From contig RQTK01000016.1 in the NCBI GenBank assembly GCA_003991915.1, positions 446,275-510,274 of the forward strand: a stretch of 64,000 nt of DNA, given 5' to 3'. The DNA comes from Elysia chlorotica. Taxonomy: Eukaryota; Mollusca; Gastropoda; Plakobranchidae. The notes under the pieces are model-generated. The model was not told the DNA's origin and did no database searches. It worked only from the letters and a program-made list of their open reading frames with translations. This document shows, piece by piece, positions 1 through 13,980 of the stretch. The translations under genes and the position numbers were made by a program. Numbering within the stretch: position 1 is the stretch's first letter; every line of letters begins with the position of its first letter.

Positions 1-374
1 CAACTGCTAACTGTTCTCAAAGTCAAACACTCCAACCTGGTTGAAAGTGAAGCGTCCTGATACAACCCTACGACAGTGTCAGTCCTAACCAAACCGCCCA
101 ACACTTTGCTATTACAGTATAAATTGGTTGGCAAATTTGGGGGAAGGGGGGTACTTGGGAATATGACCGTTTTCTTCCCTAATTCCGCTGATACTGTCCG
201 CGAAGTGTCCACTCAAACTTGGGTGAAAGTGAAAAGGGTCTTGATCATAGCTTACTATATTAAGTACTCCATGGTCTTGATACATAGATCTACAGTGACA
301 GTAACAGTTTTACTGAAAACTTCAATGTTATAATTACAGTAGCAATCTGTTGACAAGAGTTGTTTGCACGCTGT

Positions 375-640
375 GGCGACAGAGAGAGGAGAGGGGGAGG
401 GGAGAGAGAGAGAGAGACAGAGAGAGAGAGAGGTGGAGAGAGGGGAGAGAGAGAGGTGGAGAGAGGGGAGAGAGAGAGTATTCGCATGGGCAGAAAAGGA
501 GAGAGAGAGGAAAGGGTAGGGAAAGGAAGAGAGAGACATACAGACGGAGACAGAGAAGTAGAGAGAGGGAAGGACAGGGAGAGAAAGAGAGACGGAGAGA
601 GAGAGGCAGACATACAGAAAGGGAGACACAGAGATCACTG
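375..640 (+). repeat. Imperfect GA-rich compound array
   Basis: Interrupted GAGA/GGGAGA purine tract. It is flanked by a short direct repeat (AATTACAGTAGCAATCTGTTGACAAG-type sequence at 333-361 and 728-753). Confidence 0.85.
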
Positions 641-1781
641 ACAGGACAGACCAGGCAGGAGGCACTAAAGTGCCCCGTGACAAATGGTATAATGTCCCTA
701 ACTAAACCAACCACCCAGGACCTTTTCAATTACAGTAGCAGTCTGTTGACAAGTAGGGCCGCTAGTGACTCGCTTCTCGCACGCTCTCAACTTTTCCTGC
801 GCCCTTTGCTTGGATGGGGAGAATCGCGGAGAAGTAGCTAGTTAATTTTACTTGTAGTGCCGACCCACAGGTTTTTCACCTGCTGGATCCCAACTCCCTA
901 CGTTTTCGGAGGATACTTGCATGCGTGGTCTGTCAATAGAACTAGAACATAGATCTAGCAATTCGGCAGTTGGCGTGTTGGCCTCTAGATCTAGACCTAC
1001 ATTCGGACCGAGAGACGGCGGTAATGCTGTGTGGATTTCTTTATGGATATCAATTTCATCGGTCCCTACTCTAGTACAATGTGTGTACTCTCTACTATCA
1101 AGAATGCCAGTTCTTTATCGGTTGCTTAGTACTCTCGACTAGTACATGTACTCTGAGTTACTCTCGGCATTCAGTTACATCTAGTGCCGTAAGTACAACG
1201 TGGCAGTTCTAGTGGCACGTAATGCTCGCCGTAAACTTTCTTATTCTCATATCTTAGGACGTGCCGTAAGATTACAACAACATTGTACTTACGATTCATA
1301 GTTATATTGTTCTTGGATCAGTGCGGTAAGGACTAAAAAAAAAGGGGGGGAACCCCGCTAGTTTTGTGGTTCCATTTCTACTATACCAGTGCTTTGCTGT
1401 GAAAATGTTTACCTTGAACTTTCTAAACCTCATCCGCGAGTGAAATGTGTGGGATTTTCAATGTGACGGCCTCGTGCAAGAAGCAGACCATAATTGCGTT
1501 TGTCAATAGGAATATCTCTATGGTCAAGAGTGAACACACTCGTCCACTACATGCCCTAAGTGACCGACTGTCTTTTCCGTAATTTTTCGTTGTGTTATTT
1601 TAGACAATACAGGTAGAAATTGTAGTACTTCTGACCCTAGATTCGACATTAGCCTGACACATTTCCAGGTCCGTTTCTACCTAGGCCTACAGATCACATA
1701 CCGTGACGATGGTGTAGATATCAGGGCCAGATGTGGTTGGCTTTGCATTATTGTTTCACTATGCGCAATATGTTTTAACAT

Positions 1782-1976
1782 CATTCTGTACCGATGCAGT
1801 TCACGTTTCCTTGAAGCGGTAACGAACGAAGAAACCTGAACCAACCAGCGCACTAGATCTACATTAACGTTAGTCTACTGCGGCAGGCGTGAGACATTTC
1901 TGGGTCTGTTTCTACCGAGAATCGCATACCGTGACGATGGTGTGGATGTCAGGATCAGGTGTGGTGTGCCTGTGCA
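1782..1976 (+). repeat. Segmental duplication, source copy
   Basis: Nearly identical to 3580-3779, sharing TACCGATGCAGTTCACGTTT and GAACCAACCAGCGCACTAGA. Inside it, 1873-1960 also resembles 1643-1735, an older duplication. Confidence 0.85.
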
Positions 1977-2510
1977 TTCCCAGGCACCGCCAGTTATACA
2001 TGTACCTGTACCAGCCAATTCGGAGTTTCATCGCGACAGGCGACAGTGCGGACGTATGCGCTAAAGACGGAGTTCCCATAGTGGGTTTCAGTGCCACCTA
2101 CATTTAGATAATAATAACATATACATAATAATTCATGGAGTGGCATTGTCATCGTGTTTGGTCTTTTATAATCTCGGTGGCCCCGTAGATCTGACGGTGC
2201 AAGCATTTAACTCACTGTGCGTTTATCAATAGAGAGAACGGACGAATACTTATCTCAGCCTCCGGAGATCGTGCATCGGACTCTATTCTGGATCATGATG
2301 TCATCTCGATCTCAATCAATGTCAGAATTCTATGGAGTTGTACTGTTGTTTTTTTTCGCGTAATTTTTTGTTTGTTTGGTCTGCTATATCTCGGTAATCC
2401 CGGATGTATAATGAATGGTTCAGGCAGTTAAACTAAGTTGAGCGGACGTGTTATAGCTCAGATCTAGACCTGTATCATTACTGTATGGAGTTGCATAGTA
2501 ATTCAATCGT

Positions 2511-2581
2511 GTTTTGAATTTTTTATTATTTACCTTGGCGACTTGTGTTTTGAATTTTTTATTATTTACCTTGGCGACTTC
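2511..2581 (+). repeat. 36-bp perfect tandem duplication
   Basis: GTGTTTTGAATTTTTTATTA...CTTGGCGACTT occurs twice in succession. Confidence 0.9.
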
Positions 2582-3351
2582 GTGTATATAATGGTGTCGG
2601 AAGTTAATTCAAGGTGTTTCTTCCATCTTCACTGGGCGGACCTAGAGCTCAACGTGATGACTCAATTCTGGATACTCTCTTAACTCTGCCCAATGTCATC
2701 TGAATCTAGATATAGTTCATAATTACTTGGAGTTTCATTTTTTTTTTTTTTTATGTCTAAGCGAAAAGGTTTTTAATTTCAACGAGAGTAAAAAAAAACA
2801 ACAATCGGATATACTCGTACAATGTATCTAGATCTAATGGTGCAGACGCGCAGCTTTCTCGGCAGTGTTAGATCACGGTTTGTCCATCTCTACAGACTGG
2901 ATATGTGTGTGTGGAGATCTGCTGGACCTCAACGTAGGACTTCATCTGGATCATATTCTGATCTATATATATATAATTTATAGAATGCCAAAGTGTTTGT
3001 TTCTGTTGGGGTTTTTTTTTGTTGTTGTTGTGATCATGGATATTTTTGATAAAGCGGTGTATGTTTGAATCTGTGCCGATGGATTATGGTTTCACATTTA
3101 TATTATAGATTGTAAAAATATTTGATCATTTTGCGGGGGAGGGGGATCCCCCGGATTAGTGGTGTGAGCTTGCAACGTTGACGGGTGTTCCCATTTCTAC
3201 ACATAGGATAGATATCTACATTATACAGTATAGTACCCTAGCACAAAAATCCTTTGGACGGGTGTTGGTGTACAAGTATCATAAAGCTAGTTGTTAATGA
3301 TTAGTTGCGTGAAGCGATCAAAGAAAACAACAGAATATACATGAATAGATG

Positions 3352-3889
<538 letters not shown>

Positions 3890-4774
3890 GCGGTGTGTTC
3901 AAGATCTTATGACAATTAACACAAGTTCATTAATTTCTATTTTATTTTTGAACCATGTAAGAGTGACTCACGCACACGTTAAATGATCAAGGACAGTGTT
4001 ATGCTTTTGTCGATATAGTTGAGTCTCCGATAGCAATCAGTTCACGAACATGTAATACATTTTTATATCATAAGTATAATCACCAGCTGCGGGCTTTTAA
4101 TAACTCGCGGTGAATGATGTCTTGCATAGATTCTTTAATTGAGTACATTGGCATTTTTAATATGAGTCCTAGATCTAGGAACAATAATAGCCTACATAGT
4201 GCTGCTGTTGGACGTTAATCCAACCCAACCAACCAACCAACCTAGATCTAGGGCTTTGTGGTCGTGCGCATCATACATTTGTGTATCAGGGAATTGTATC
4301 AGGGAATTATTAGCTGAGATCTTTTTAACAACACGCGGCGAAAGGGGTATATATATATATATATATATTTTTTTAGATTTGATTACCTTATCTACATTTT
4401 ATGTGCCAGTCATAGATCTGGGTCAGTGTAATAGTGTACTCTCCTAATGGTAAATTTTAATTGCGTTAAGTGATCGCTGCACGTGCATAATAATTATCCT
4501 GTATAATAATAATGTATCTTTTTAGCTTTTTGAAACAGCACGCAGTGAGTTAAAATCTTGACAGGTTTTGTATATACGGTACATGTCCATGTGTCAGACG
4601 TACAAAGCTGATCTAGGACTGATTAGGCTGATGTTGATTGAGTTGTCATGATGTGCCGTCTAGTGGCGTCTCTTTTCATCGTTGTCTAAAATTGGCTTAT
4701 AACCCTAATATCGCCAGTTTAGGCAGTTAATTAATAACAGCTATGACAGTTGTGCTGTTGTTAGTGGTGATGAC

Positions 4775-4809
<35 letters not shown>

Positions 4810-5100
4810 GGATGATGATGATGATGACGATGATGATGATTATGATGATGATGATGATGATGATGGTGACGGTGATGTGATTTTTCAGTAGTACATGATA
4901 TCAAATTTAGATCTCAATATCTGGTTACTATTGATTTCAATAAAAATTTAATTTATGTATGTAGGTAAATTGTACACGAGTGTACCGGGCTTGTATAGCT
5001 GATGTAAATATGATCACTGTTGATTGGTTAGTCATGATGCGCAGCCACATGCCTCACTCATCACTTGTCTGTTTTGAATAGAAAGTGGAGGTTGGGGGTT
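3890..5100. other. Gene-free stretch
   Basis: AT-rich unique sequence with a GAT microsatellite and a 22-bp (TA)n run near 4350. No exon recognised. Confidence 0.6.
4767..4873 (+). repeat. GAT microsatellite
   Basis: About 35 GAT/GAC/GGT triplets, interrupted. Confidence 0.9.
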
Positions 5101-5103
5101 GGG

Positions 5104-5232
5104 GTTGGGTTGGTTTAACGTAGTTTAACGTCCAACATCAGCACTATATAGGCTATATTGTGGACGGGCCCCAAGACGGACGTCTGACAATTTTATGTGC
5201 TGCCACACACGAGACAGGGCGGGGATACCATG
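5104..5232 (-). mobile_element. SINE family A, tail half
   Basis: Carries the family tail read in reverse (TTTAACGTCCAACATCAG, GACGGGCCCCAAGACGGACG, GAGACAGGGCGGGGATACCA). The tRNA-like head is missing, and a 9-bp TTTAACGTA duplication is present. Confidence 0.75.
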
Positions 5233-5589
5233 AAGATTCATTTGTATTTTAACGTGACAACACCCATGATGTGGATAACCGCTGCAATGTATAGCATAGG
5301 TGGGTTTTTTTGTTTTTTGTTTTGTTGTTGTTGCTTATTTGTGTTCAGTACTTGCACGTTGCATCTGACTTGCATGACTGATCTAGATCTGGTTACTGGT
5401 CGGGTCGATGACCTCAAGTATTTGATGATGAGAAATGGTACATGTAATATACACTGCTGTTTCGTCTAGCAAATTTTTCTATTTTTCTTTCTCCTAACCC
5501 AGTATCCCCCCTCCTACCAAAACAGCCTTTTACGGTGTGTGCTGTCCTTTACATCATAGCCTGATCTCTCTGTCCCCTATATCCAACTC

Positions 5590-6215
5590 TCTTCCCCCAA
5601 CCCGTCTCTCTCTCTCTGTCTCTGTCTCTCTCTCTCTCTGTCTCTCTCTGTCTCTCTCCTTCTTACCTCTCCGCCCCCCCCCCCCCAATTCTTCCCCACA
5701 TAACTCACCTGTTATTCTATACAAAGGTCGATATAAACCTATTAACCTCTTCTAGATCATGAGTTCAATTTGGTGTATAGAAGTATTTATTAACGGAAAT
5801 GTAGATGGATCAAATTATATTTCGAAATACAATGAAATCTATATTGACTAAACAATGATGAAAAATTGAAGCCCTTTTAAATGTAAAGACTAGTCTGTAT
5901 ATCAGAACATTTTGTCAATTGTGTATTAATCATTACACGAGTATTGAATTAGTGATATTTCTCTTCTCTGTCTTTATCTCTCTCTTTTGCCATCTCTGTG
6001 TCCCCCCCTCTCTGTGTCACCCCCCTATCTCTCTCCTCATCTCTCAACTGTCGCTCTCTATACAGATCGATACAAACCTATTAAAAGCTTTTATCTGATT
6101 TACCATGGTGTAACCACAATGCACAGTATACGGTGTACTAACTGGCTTCAGTATGATGAAAGGAAATATTTTGATGGATTTCGAAATACATGAAAATGTG
6201 TACTATATTGTAGCT
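5590..6215 (+). repeat. Divergent direct repeat with CT-rich leader
   Basis: Two units (about 5590-5850 and 5960-6215) share a CT-rich start, CTATACA-(A)GRTCGATAYAAACCTATTA and ATTTCGAAATACA-TGAAA. Confidence 0.6.
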
Positions 6216-6683
6216 AATGGACCACTTATTCGGACCGTTTGAAGTGGTAGAACCAATGTTCATATCATAAAGATATGCGTTGGATTTTTAACTTAAAATG
6301 GATTCTCACCGCGTGGGTGGGAATATGGTGGGCTATAATACTTTCATTCATCGTTACACAAGTGTTGATTTCGCAACACAACTTTAAACCACTTTTGCCC
6401 CCCACCCCCTCCATCCCCTCCCCTTTCCAAACAAATGAACAAACCCATTAACAAACCAAAACAACCCTCCTACTACATAAAGCTCAAGACCAGATTATAT
6501 CCTATTCAGTTTCCCTTATACATCAAATTCAATTGAATTTTTGTCCACAAATTTTAGCCAAAGTTGCCACTCAGCACCCCTAAGTCTCTGTGACAGTTAT
6601 ATATACTAGTACCCGTCGGGGTTGTAGATCATTACAAAGCCGGAGCATCTTAGGTCTCATTTACATTAACATTCTTCTACAAA

Positions 6684-6848
6684 ATGAGCGATATCAAAGA
6701 GAATATATGGGATTCCGGAAAACTTCTATATATAAGATAAATTTGTGTATGGAAACAGCTTCATGCACTAGTGTATAAGATGCCTCTCAACTTCAGACTT
6801 GGGAGATGTTGAGCTGTAGGGGCATTAAGTCCCAAGTCCATGTACCCA
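6684..6848 (+). repeat. Direct repeat with 8089-8257
   Basis: Shares GAGCGATATC, TATATAAGATA, GGAAACAGCTT, GATGCCTCTCAACTT and GGAGATGTTG in the same order with 8089-8257. Confidence 0.75.
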
Positions 6849-6849
6849 A

Positions 6850-6992
6850 ATATAATGTGACTGGCTGAGACAGGAGTCATGGTATCCCCGCCCTGTCTTG
6901 TGTGTGGCAGCACATATAATTGTCAGACGTCCGTCTTGGGGCCCGTCCACAATATAGCCTATATAGTGCTGACGTTGGACGCTAAGCAACAA
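6850..6992 (+). mobile_element. SINE family A, body and tail
   Basis: Runs from AATGTGACTGGCTGAGACAG through CGTCTTGGGGCCCGTCCAC to ACGTTGGACGCTAAGCAAC. A second degenerate SINE follows at about 7006-7165 and shares the segmental duplication with 19.1-19.45 kb. Confidence 0.75.
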
Positions 6993-7263
6993 CACAACAG
7001 AACATTCGCCCGTTCGATGCCTTCAATTGGTGTCAGTATAATTTGAAGAACTGAGACAGAAGTCATGGTATCGCCGCCATTATTATGCGTGTATGTGAAA
7101 GAGCATACGGAAATTATCGGGACCCGTATGCATAATGATATATTGTTTAGGTTGGACAAAGAAAAAAAGACAAGTGCATGGATACCTTGAACTGAAGTGA
7201 CTCAGTGCCGCTATGACCCACTGACACCCATCAAGCTGGTTATCAAACGCGGTCCCTCACTAA
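6955..7263 (+). repeat. Segmental duplication with 19135-19453
   Basis: About 300 bp in direct orientation, including SINE tails and the common GACAAGTGCATGGATACCTT and GGTTATCAAACGCGGTCCC segments. Very few differences. Confidence 0.85.
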
Positions 7264-7342
7264 CTCCTGCCTGTCTTTCTGTCTGTGTGCTTGATAACCT
7301 ACCTCACTCTTCATCTTTATATCTCCTTGCATGTCTCTCCCT
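7264..7342 (+). repeat. Short duplication with 16337-16415
   Basis: Shares TGCCTGTCTTTCTGTCTGTG and TGCTTGATAACCTACCTCAC with 16337-16415, both next to CT arrays. Confidence 0.85.
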
Positions 7343-7534
7343 TTCTCTTTCTCTTTGTATATATATATTTTGTTTTTTTGTAACCTCTACGTTACAGTAC
7401 CCTTTTCCACATCTTTTTGTCAAAATAATATTACTAGATCTTTTGAAACGAAACTTATGTTTCTGCTTTCATTTTCATGTTTTTTTCTTCTTTTCTTAAT
7501 GGTCATTTTGTATAGAACTGCACTCTTTATTGTT

Positions 7535-8088
7535 ATAATTCTATATTTATTAATTCAATTTGTGAAAGCCATTCTCCTAATATTACAAACCAAAACTAAC
7601 TTTTTTTTTGTTCGACAATTTCTCTTCCTCAGAGACTTCGCACTGAAAACCGGTTGCTGCGGCAACGCATCGAAAATTTGGAGAAGGTGGGTTTGTTATA
7701 ATTCTAAGACTTCATCTTATCTATTCAAAGTTTAAAAATCTGTATTCTGTAGTGGGTGTTTGGGTCTTTCACTGCGTAAATCCTTGGGCCCAGTTTGTTT
7801 GACTATTATTCCTGTTCGGATGTTATTTTGAACATGTATTTTTGTGAATGTTGTTTTAAGTAGTTTGCCCGGTGAGGTAGATCTACACTTTCATGTTTTT
7901 TCAAAAGATAATGTAAGAAAAAAAATCCGTATCCTTAATATTTCTGATCAGGTGTGTTGGTTGTTTCATTTGCACTTCATTAAAAAAATGTGTACCTAGT
8001 TTGTTTGTTTGCTTAACTATCATTTATTCCTGTTATTCCTAAAATGTTGAGTTACATTTTTTGGTGTTCTTTTATTACACTAAACTTA
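7535..8088 (+). repeat. Segmental copy of the EVI5-like exon and introns
   Basis: Matches 28417-28938 in direct orientation with small indels. It includes the 54-nt exon, about 100 bp of upstream and about 400 bp of downstream intron. Confidence 0.85.
7633..7686 (+). pseudogene. Duplicate copy of the EVI5-like 54-nt exon
   Basis: It differs from 28506-28559 at two positions, both third-codon and synonymous, and encodes the same 18 residues. Acceptor CTTCCTCAG is intact and the donor is GTGGGT instead of GTGAGT. The duplication also carries intron flanks (about 7535-8088). No partner exon lies next to it. Splicing it straight to 27987 would break frame and reach TGA after 13 codons. It is probably a non-functional segmental copy, though a regulated poison exon is conceivable. 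Confidence 0.6.
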
Positions 8089-8257
8089 ATGAGCGATATC
8101 GAAGAAATATGGGAATCCCGAAAACGTCTAGATATAAGATACATCTGTATATGGAAACAGCTTTATGTACATGTATGCACCAGGATGCCTCTCAACTTCT
8201 TCAGACTTAGGAGATGTTGCGCTGTAGAGACATTGAGTCCCGAGTCCACGTCTCAAA
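8089..8257 (+). repeat. Direct repeat with 6684-6848
   Basis: Second copy. It begins exactly where the duplicated EVI5-like intron/exon block ends. Confidence 0.75.
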
Positions 8258-8439
8258 GAATTGCGCCCCGGCCCTGTAAGTTAGATGCCCGTCTGACAGA
8301 TTGGTGACGCGGGGTTAGTGGTTAACATACAGACACGTAGTAAGATTACTCCAGCATGGCTGGTAATGAGGGGCACTTCAAGAGCGTTAGCGGTGGGGTC
8401 TTCTTGTCTTATCTGTCTGGTTTGGATGCGTTTCTCTCC

Positions 8440-8629
8440 CTCTCTCACTCTCACTCTTTCTTTCTTTCTTTCTTTCTTTCTGTCTTTCTTTTCTTTTCTC
8501 TTTCTCTCTCTATCCTTTTCAGTCTCTCTTTCTGTCTTTTTCTCCCTCTCTCCTACTCTCTCCTCATCCCTCTCTACCTATCTCTCCCCCCTCCCCCCCC
8601 AATCTCTCTTTCTCCCTCTCTCCCTCTCT

Positions 8630-8726
<97 letters not shown>

Positions 8727-8870
8727 TCTCTCTCTCTCTCTTTTCTTTTCTCTTTCTCTCTCTATCTCTTTCCCTTTTTCTTTCTTTATGTCTCTCTCTC
8801 CCACTCTCTAGCCCATTCTTTCCCAATCCCTCTCCCTCTCTCCCTCCCCACTCTCTCTCCCTTGCTCTCA
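8440..8870 (+). repeat. CT-rich tract with pure (CT)n core
   Basis: Pyrimidine tract with a nearly uninterrupted CT array at about 8641-8740. Confidence 0.9.
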
Positions 8871-9817
8871 CGTTTTTGAAAGCGGTTTAGATTATTACAT
8901 TCTTTCTTCATAATTAGTGTGTGTGCCTGTTTTCTTAAAGAGATCTTATTAATTCTATAATATAGTTCTTTCTATAGTTTCTATAAAGGTCCAGCCTCCA
9001 CAAAGCTCGACCAGGTTTTCTATTCTAGGCTGTTGCTGTTGTTGCTGTAGTTGTTGTTGTTGTTGTTGTTTTGGTGTGTTGAGGTGATCCCTCAAAGAAC
9101 TGGTCTTGATTTGACAACCAGTTACACACCAGTCGCTTCTATTAAGACCGAGAGACCTGCTGAGTTTCTTTCGACAAACTCATCCGTTTTCTTCCCCGGT
9201 AGTCGCGTCTTTTCTTGTAGACAATTATGCTCACTTTTTTCAAGGTAACTAGGTTTTATTTCTTTTCTGTAGACAGCCCCACACTCTAAAAGCTCTTTTA
9301 GAGACTTTTAGAGGGGGGGGGGTCCTATCTTTCCTCCGAGATTGTCTTTGATTTCCACCTCCTGTCCACTGATTATGTCCAAGACTGCTCCCCGCTTGGC
9401 TACTGTTCCCGCTCAAGGCAACGTGTTATGATCGGACTTCTAGACTGTAGACTGTCACAACATTGTGGCACAAGTCTGAAGGGCGTACGTGTATTTAGGA
9501 AAAGGATACACAGAACACAAATTATTCTCTTCCCCGGCTTCTGTTACTCCCTACACCATTCCCCACAATGCACGTTGTTATGATAGAATCTCGATACTGT
9601 CATAATATTGTGACACGAGTCGGGAAGTCGCCTTGTGTTGGAGGAATACTAAGTCCACATTCCCTTCTCCGGCTGGTCAGTGTGTTTCCTTGACCTATCA
9701 AACCACACCTGGTGTGTCTCCCTTGACCGCAGGGCAGTTAGCTACCAAACATACACGAAAAATACGTATGTGCCATCATTCTTATTTGTATTGGGGACAT
9801 GAAATTGTATCGTTTGT

Positions 9818-9878
<61 letters not shown>

Positions 9879-9879
9879 G
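9818..9879 (+). repeat. AAT microsatellite
   Basis: About 20 perfect ATA/AAT triplets. Confidence 0.95.
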
Positions 9880-10332
9880 TGTATCATTTGTTACATAGCA
9901 TATAACTAGCCCTGTAGTTGGTGTAATTGTTACGCTGTGCCCCATGCGTTTCAACACGCACTTATTGGGCTGCTGAGGTTGGCGGCTCTAACACTAACGG
10001 GTCTCAAAAGAGAAGTTAAGACTTCACCTGGTCCGGCGTCCCTTTGATGTGTGCCGACATTCCTGAACCTACTTAATACAGGCCCTGGTGGCGTTGATGT
10101 AACGCGCCTGGTGCTAGCTCACTAGCTGTCTAAATGAATATCCCGACACTTCTTAACTAGTATAAATTGTCACTGTTTGCTTTAGCCGCGTTTGGCGGGC
10201 CGACGCGAAGGGTACCTACAGATAACTTGGGAGACGTGTTATAAGTAGAGGGAATGGAAGACAGAGAGGGAGAGATAGAGACAGGGACAGATACAGGGAC
10301 ATATATTAGAGTCCCATTTCATATGTGGATTG

Positions 10333-10481
<149 letters not shown>

Positions 10482-11298
10482 TTTCCATTATAGCTCACCT
10501 ACAGCCAACCTACTGGGCCACAAGCGATCTGAGGTTTCGATCTCCAGTTGGAACATTTCGTAGTCTAATTAGGATTCCATATTGTAGTAAATACGTCACT
10601 TGGCAAGGCGAAAAAATACCTTGGTCTCCGTGTTAGAGTGGTGATAGGTAGGCCTTGGCTTACATTTTCTTGGTTAGGTGGAAAATGCGAAACCATACAC
10701 TTGTCTTATAGGTCTTCACCGGAACTCCTCCGCCACTTTCCTACGCCCCCCTACGTCTCACTGTATCCACAACATTCGAGATCTTGCGTTAATGGAACCC
10801 ATGGCAAACACGCAGATGATAGATACGGGATGGAATGTGCACCACCAGCATACACTTGTAGCTCTATGCCATAGATGTATATAACAGTTATATATCTATG
10901 CACTATCCTAGACTTCCAGAGCCAAGAGCCAATGAGCCACCATAACCCAGGGGCATGCCTGAAGGGCGTAATTAAGTCACCAGTTAGCACAGTGTGGATC
11001 TCAAGGCTTGTATTCTCCGACACCTCCAAACCTCCTCATGTGTGTGTGTCCACAGCACTCACCTGATTAAACTGACCGTCACCAACTGGGGCGGGAAGTA
11101 CAACGCTGTTGTTGCTGATAAGCTTACTACTCGCCTTTAGCTTAAGACATAACAGTTAGATTGCATGGTACCACGAGGTTGCACTTACAATACAGGTGTC
11201 AGATGGCAGGTCGCGTTCGTCAAGCGCTGTAAGTCCTAATGGTGATGGCTTTGGTCGCAGAGAGCCCTTTATCGCTTTCTCTTTTCCTCTTCGCCAAT

Positions 11299-11453
<155 letters not shown>

Positions 11454-12591
11454 GCTCTCTCCAAGGTCTCAAGAAATATCCTAATATGCCGCCATGCCGA
11501 GATGACGCCAGTGTTTGTTTTGGAGTCTCTTTGGTATGGCGACGACGGCCATACATGCCATGCCAATTGCCATATGCTCAAGTATACTCTGCTAATGCTA
11601 TGTGCTGGGCGATGCAATGCTATGTGTAGTGCCTTGCAGGTACTTGGACGGACTTCTTTGATTGTCGGTCTGGAACATTCGGCTGTGAATATTGCATGAT
11701 TATGATTTCTTAGCTTACAAGATGCGTGTTCCGGTAGAAGCGGAGACGTATTAGCCTATAATATGCCGATATTAGATGTATGCTATGACCAAACATAATT
11801 ATTATGTGTAGATCTAGATGTAGTGCCGCAATGCACCTCATAATTATGAAATTGTCTTTGCATAAAGAGAAAAAAGGGGTATCTGTAGATCTATTTAAAC
11901 GATTGTGCATACCCTATACCAGTACCTATGTACCAGTATTTTCTAAACTGTTAAAACGACCCTTTAAAGAATACGCTTTAATTTAATTTCCTATACGACT
12001 GAAAATATAGAATAACTGAATATTAATTTCTCAAGGATATCTTAAGCATTCTAAAAACATCCAAACATTCCTCTCAGCTCAGTTTCTGGGAATACGGATG
12101 CAACTTTAGCAATGTGCAAGGTCCATGACCCAAGTCGTTTGACAAATTAAGCAAAACAAAACAGAGCAGATCCCGGTCATTCATGGAATCAGTTGTACCC
12201 AGGCTGGCAGACTCCAGACTCGAGACGCCTGGGGTGTGACACCGAGTTAAACAACCGTGACAAACTGTCCATCGTACCCATGCAATGTACCCAGCCTTGT
12301 GACAGGTGCACACTGTCCTTGTTAAATCACGCGAATCAATTTGGGGTAAATTGTTGCTGCGCATTCCAGTGTTGCCTTGGGCAATTATTCTGTTGTTGTG
12401 TGTTTTTCTCTTCAGAGGTTCCTTTACCAGATTGTTGCTTTTGGATGTTGATTATCTTCGCAGGAGTCGAGCCACCTGTGGCCATCACTAACGTGACTTT
12501 GGGTCTTTTAGGACCAGGTTTTGTGTCATTCTGTCGTTGATTTTGAATGTTGTAAAACGTATAGACCTACAACTATATGAGTTTAAAATGG

Positions 12592-12815
12592 TATGATTGG
12601 TAGAGCGTTGGTTTACCAGTCAGCAGGACCTGCGTTCGAAAGCCACGTTATGACAAAATGTATTTTTACATAGTGGTTGGATCGGTGTCAGTATTTTGTG
12701 ACCGGCTCACACACGAGTCTTTGTATCCCCCTGGTCTCCGCGCAGCAGCACGTAAAATTGCCAGACGTTAATCCTGCGACCCGTACACGATATAGCCTTG
12801 CTGCTAAACGTGTAT
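12592..12815 (+). mobile_element. SINE family A, diverged, with head
   Basis: Head with box-A-like TTGGTAGAGCGTTGG and box-B-like GCGTTCGAAAGCC, then a diverged body (GACCGGCTCA, AGCAGCACGTAAAATTGCCA). Confidence 0.65.
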
Positions 12816-13595
12816 GCTAAGAAACCAGCACATTCACTCAACCACTGACTGGTCACATAAACTATACACACGGCATTATTGTTAAGAGAATAACGCGCCA
12901 GTAGCATTGCGGTTTGATACAATGTCTTAGGTGTCCGAGACACAAAGAGAAAGTGTCACCCTTGTGGTAATCTATTGCTTTCTTTTCATAGCTGTGTTGA
13001 CCATTGTGTTGTTTTCATTTTCTTTGTCGTTTTTTTTAGAGGATCTGTTCTCTGTTTGTTTCCTTTGTTTCAGTGCAAAGCGGCTTTGCTTTGAATTCCA
13101 GATGAATTCTGTTTGCATGGGGCTTAATGAGAGATTTCTCTCTCTTTGCATTACGTTTAGCATAAGATTTCTCTCTCTTTGCATTGAGCTTAATGTAGAT
13201 GCGAGGTGCTATTCTCTAACAGAGCTTTGTGTGGACTTGACTAATCTCCTGTTTTAGTAGACTTTCTATTGAGAGTAGAATACACGCAGCGAGACTTTGA
13301 ACTGCGGGTTCCATTCTTCTTCTCGGGTCGAGGTTTAGGACGTCATAGTTGTGTTGTGGTTCAATTGGAGTTCGTAGTTAGCGAGACAACATTACTGGAG
13401 TGTGTTCGCGGTATCTTATTTTTGCCAACGAAAGAACTATAATAGCATAAGATTGTGTAAGAGTTGAGGTCAATATTTACATGCTGAAGTAAATTCATAA
13501 CATTACTGATTTTGTCTCCCAGTTTCTGTCGTCTCTCCCTCTCTCTCGCTCTCTCTCTCTTTGTGTGTATATCTATATATCTCCGTCTCACTCTT

Positions 13596-13638
<43 letters not shown>
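13596..13638 (+). repeat. (CT)n array
   Basis: About 20 CT units. Confidence 0.9.
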
Positions 13639-13639
<1 letters not shown>

Positions 13640-13980
13640 AATATCTCTTTTCCTCCCTCCCTTCCTCTCTTTGCCTTTTTTTGTACAGCGACAGAACACC
13701 ACACAGTACTCTGTATCAGTATATATATGACATTGTAACCTGACGGTGCCAACTGATCCAGAGAACCGACCCGTTGTTTATTGCCCGCATCAGGTTGAGT
13801 CAACTACAATGTACTACTTTCGTACATCTAGTGCTAGGTGATACGGCAGTAACCAAAAAAAACACAAGACTAATCCATGAACCAATTATCTCTGCTAGCT
13901 ACTGTGTCGAATGAGCATGTTCACGTTAACTCGCCGGGTGTTTTACCACAGAGTGTGAAGGTTTTATTAGACTTATAGAG

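Larger units (their letters stand above)
1..3351. other. Gene-free stretch, left edge
   Basis: Apart from the GA tract and duplications listed, I see no exon. Short frames here lack family resemblance. AGATCTAG-type palindromes are frequent (951, 987, 1854, 2460, 2829). Confidence 0.6.

Noticed and set aside
350-841. 163-residue Arg/Glu-rich frame
   Set aside because: A GA-rich tract lacks stops by composition. The frame has no family resemblance.
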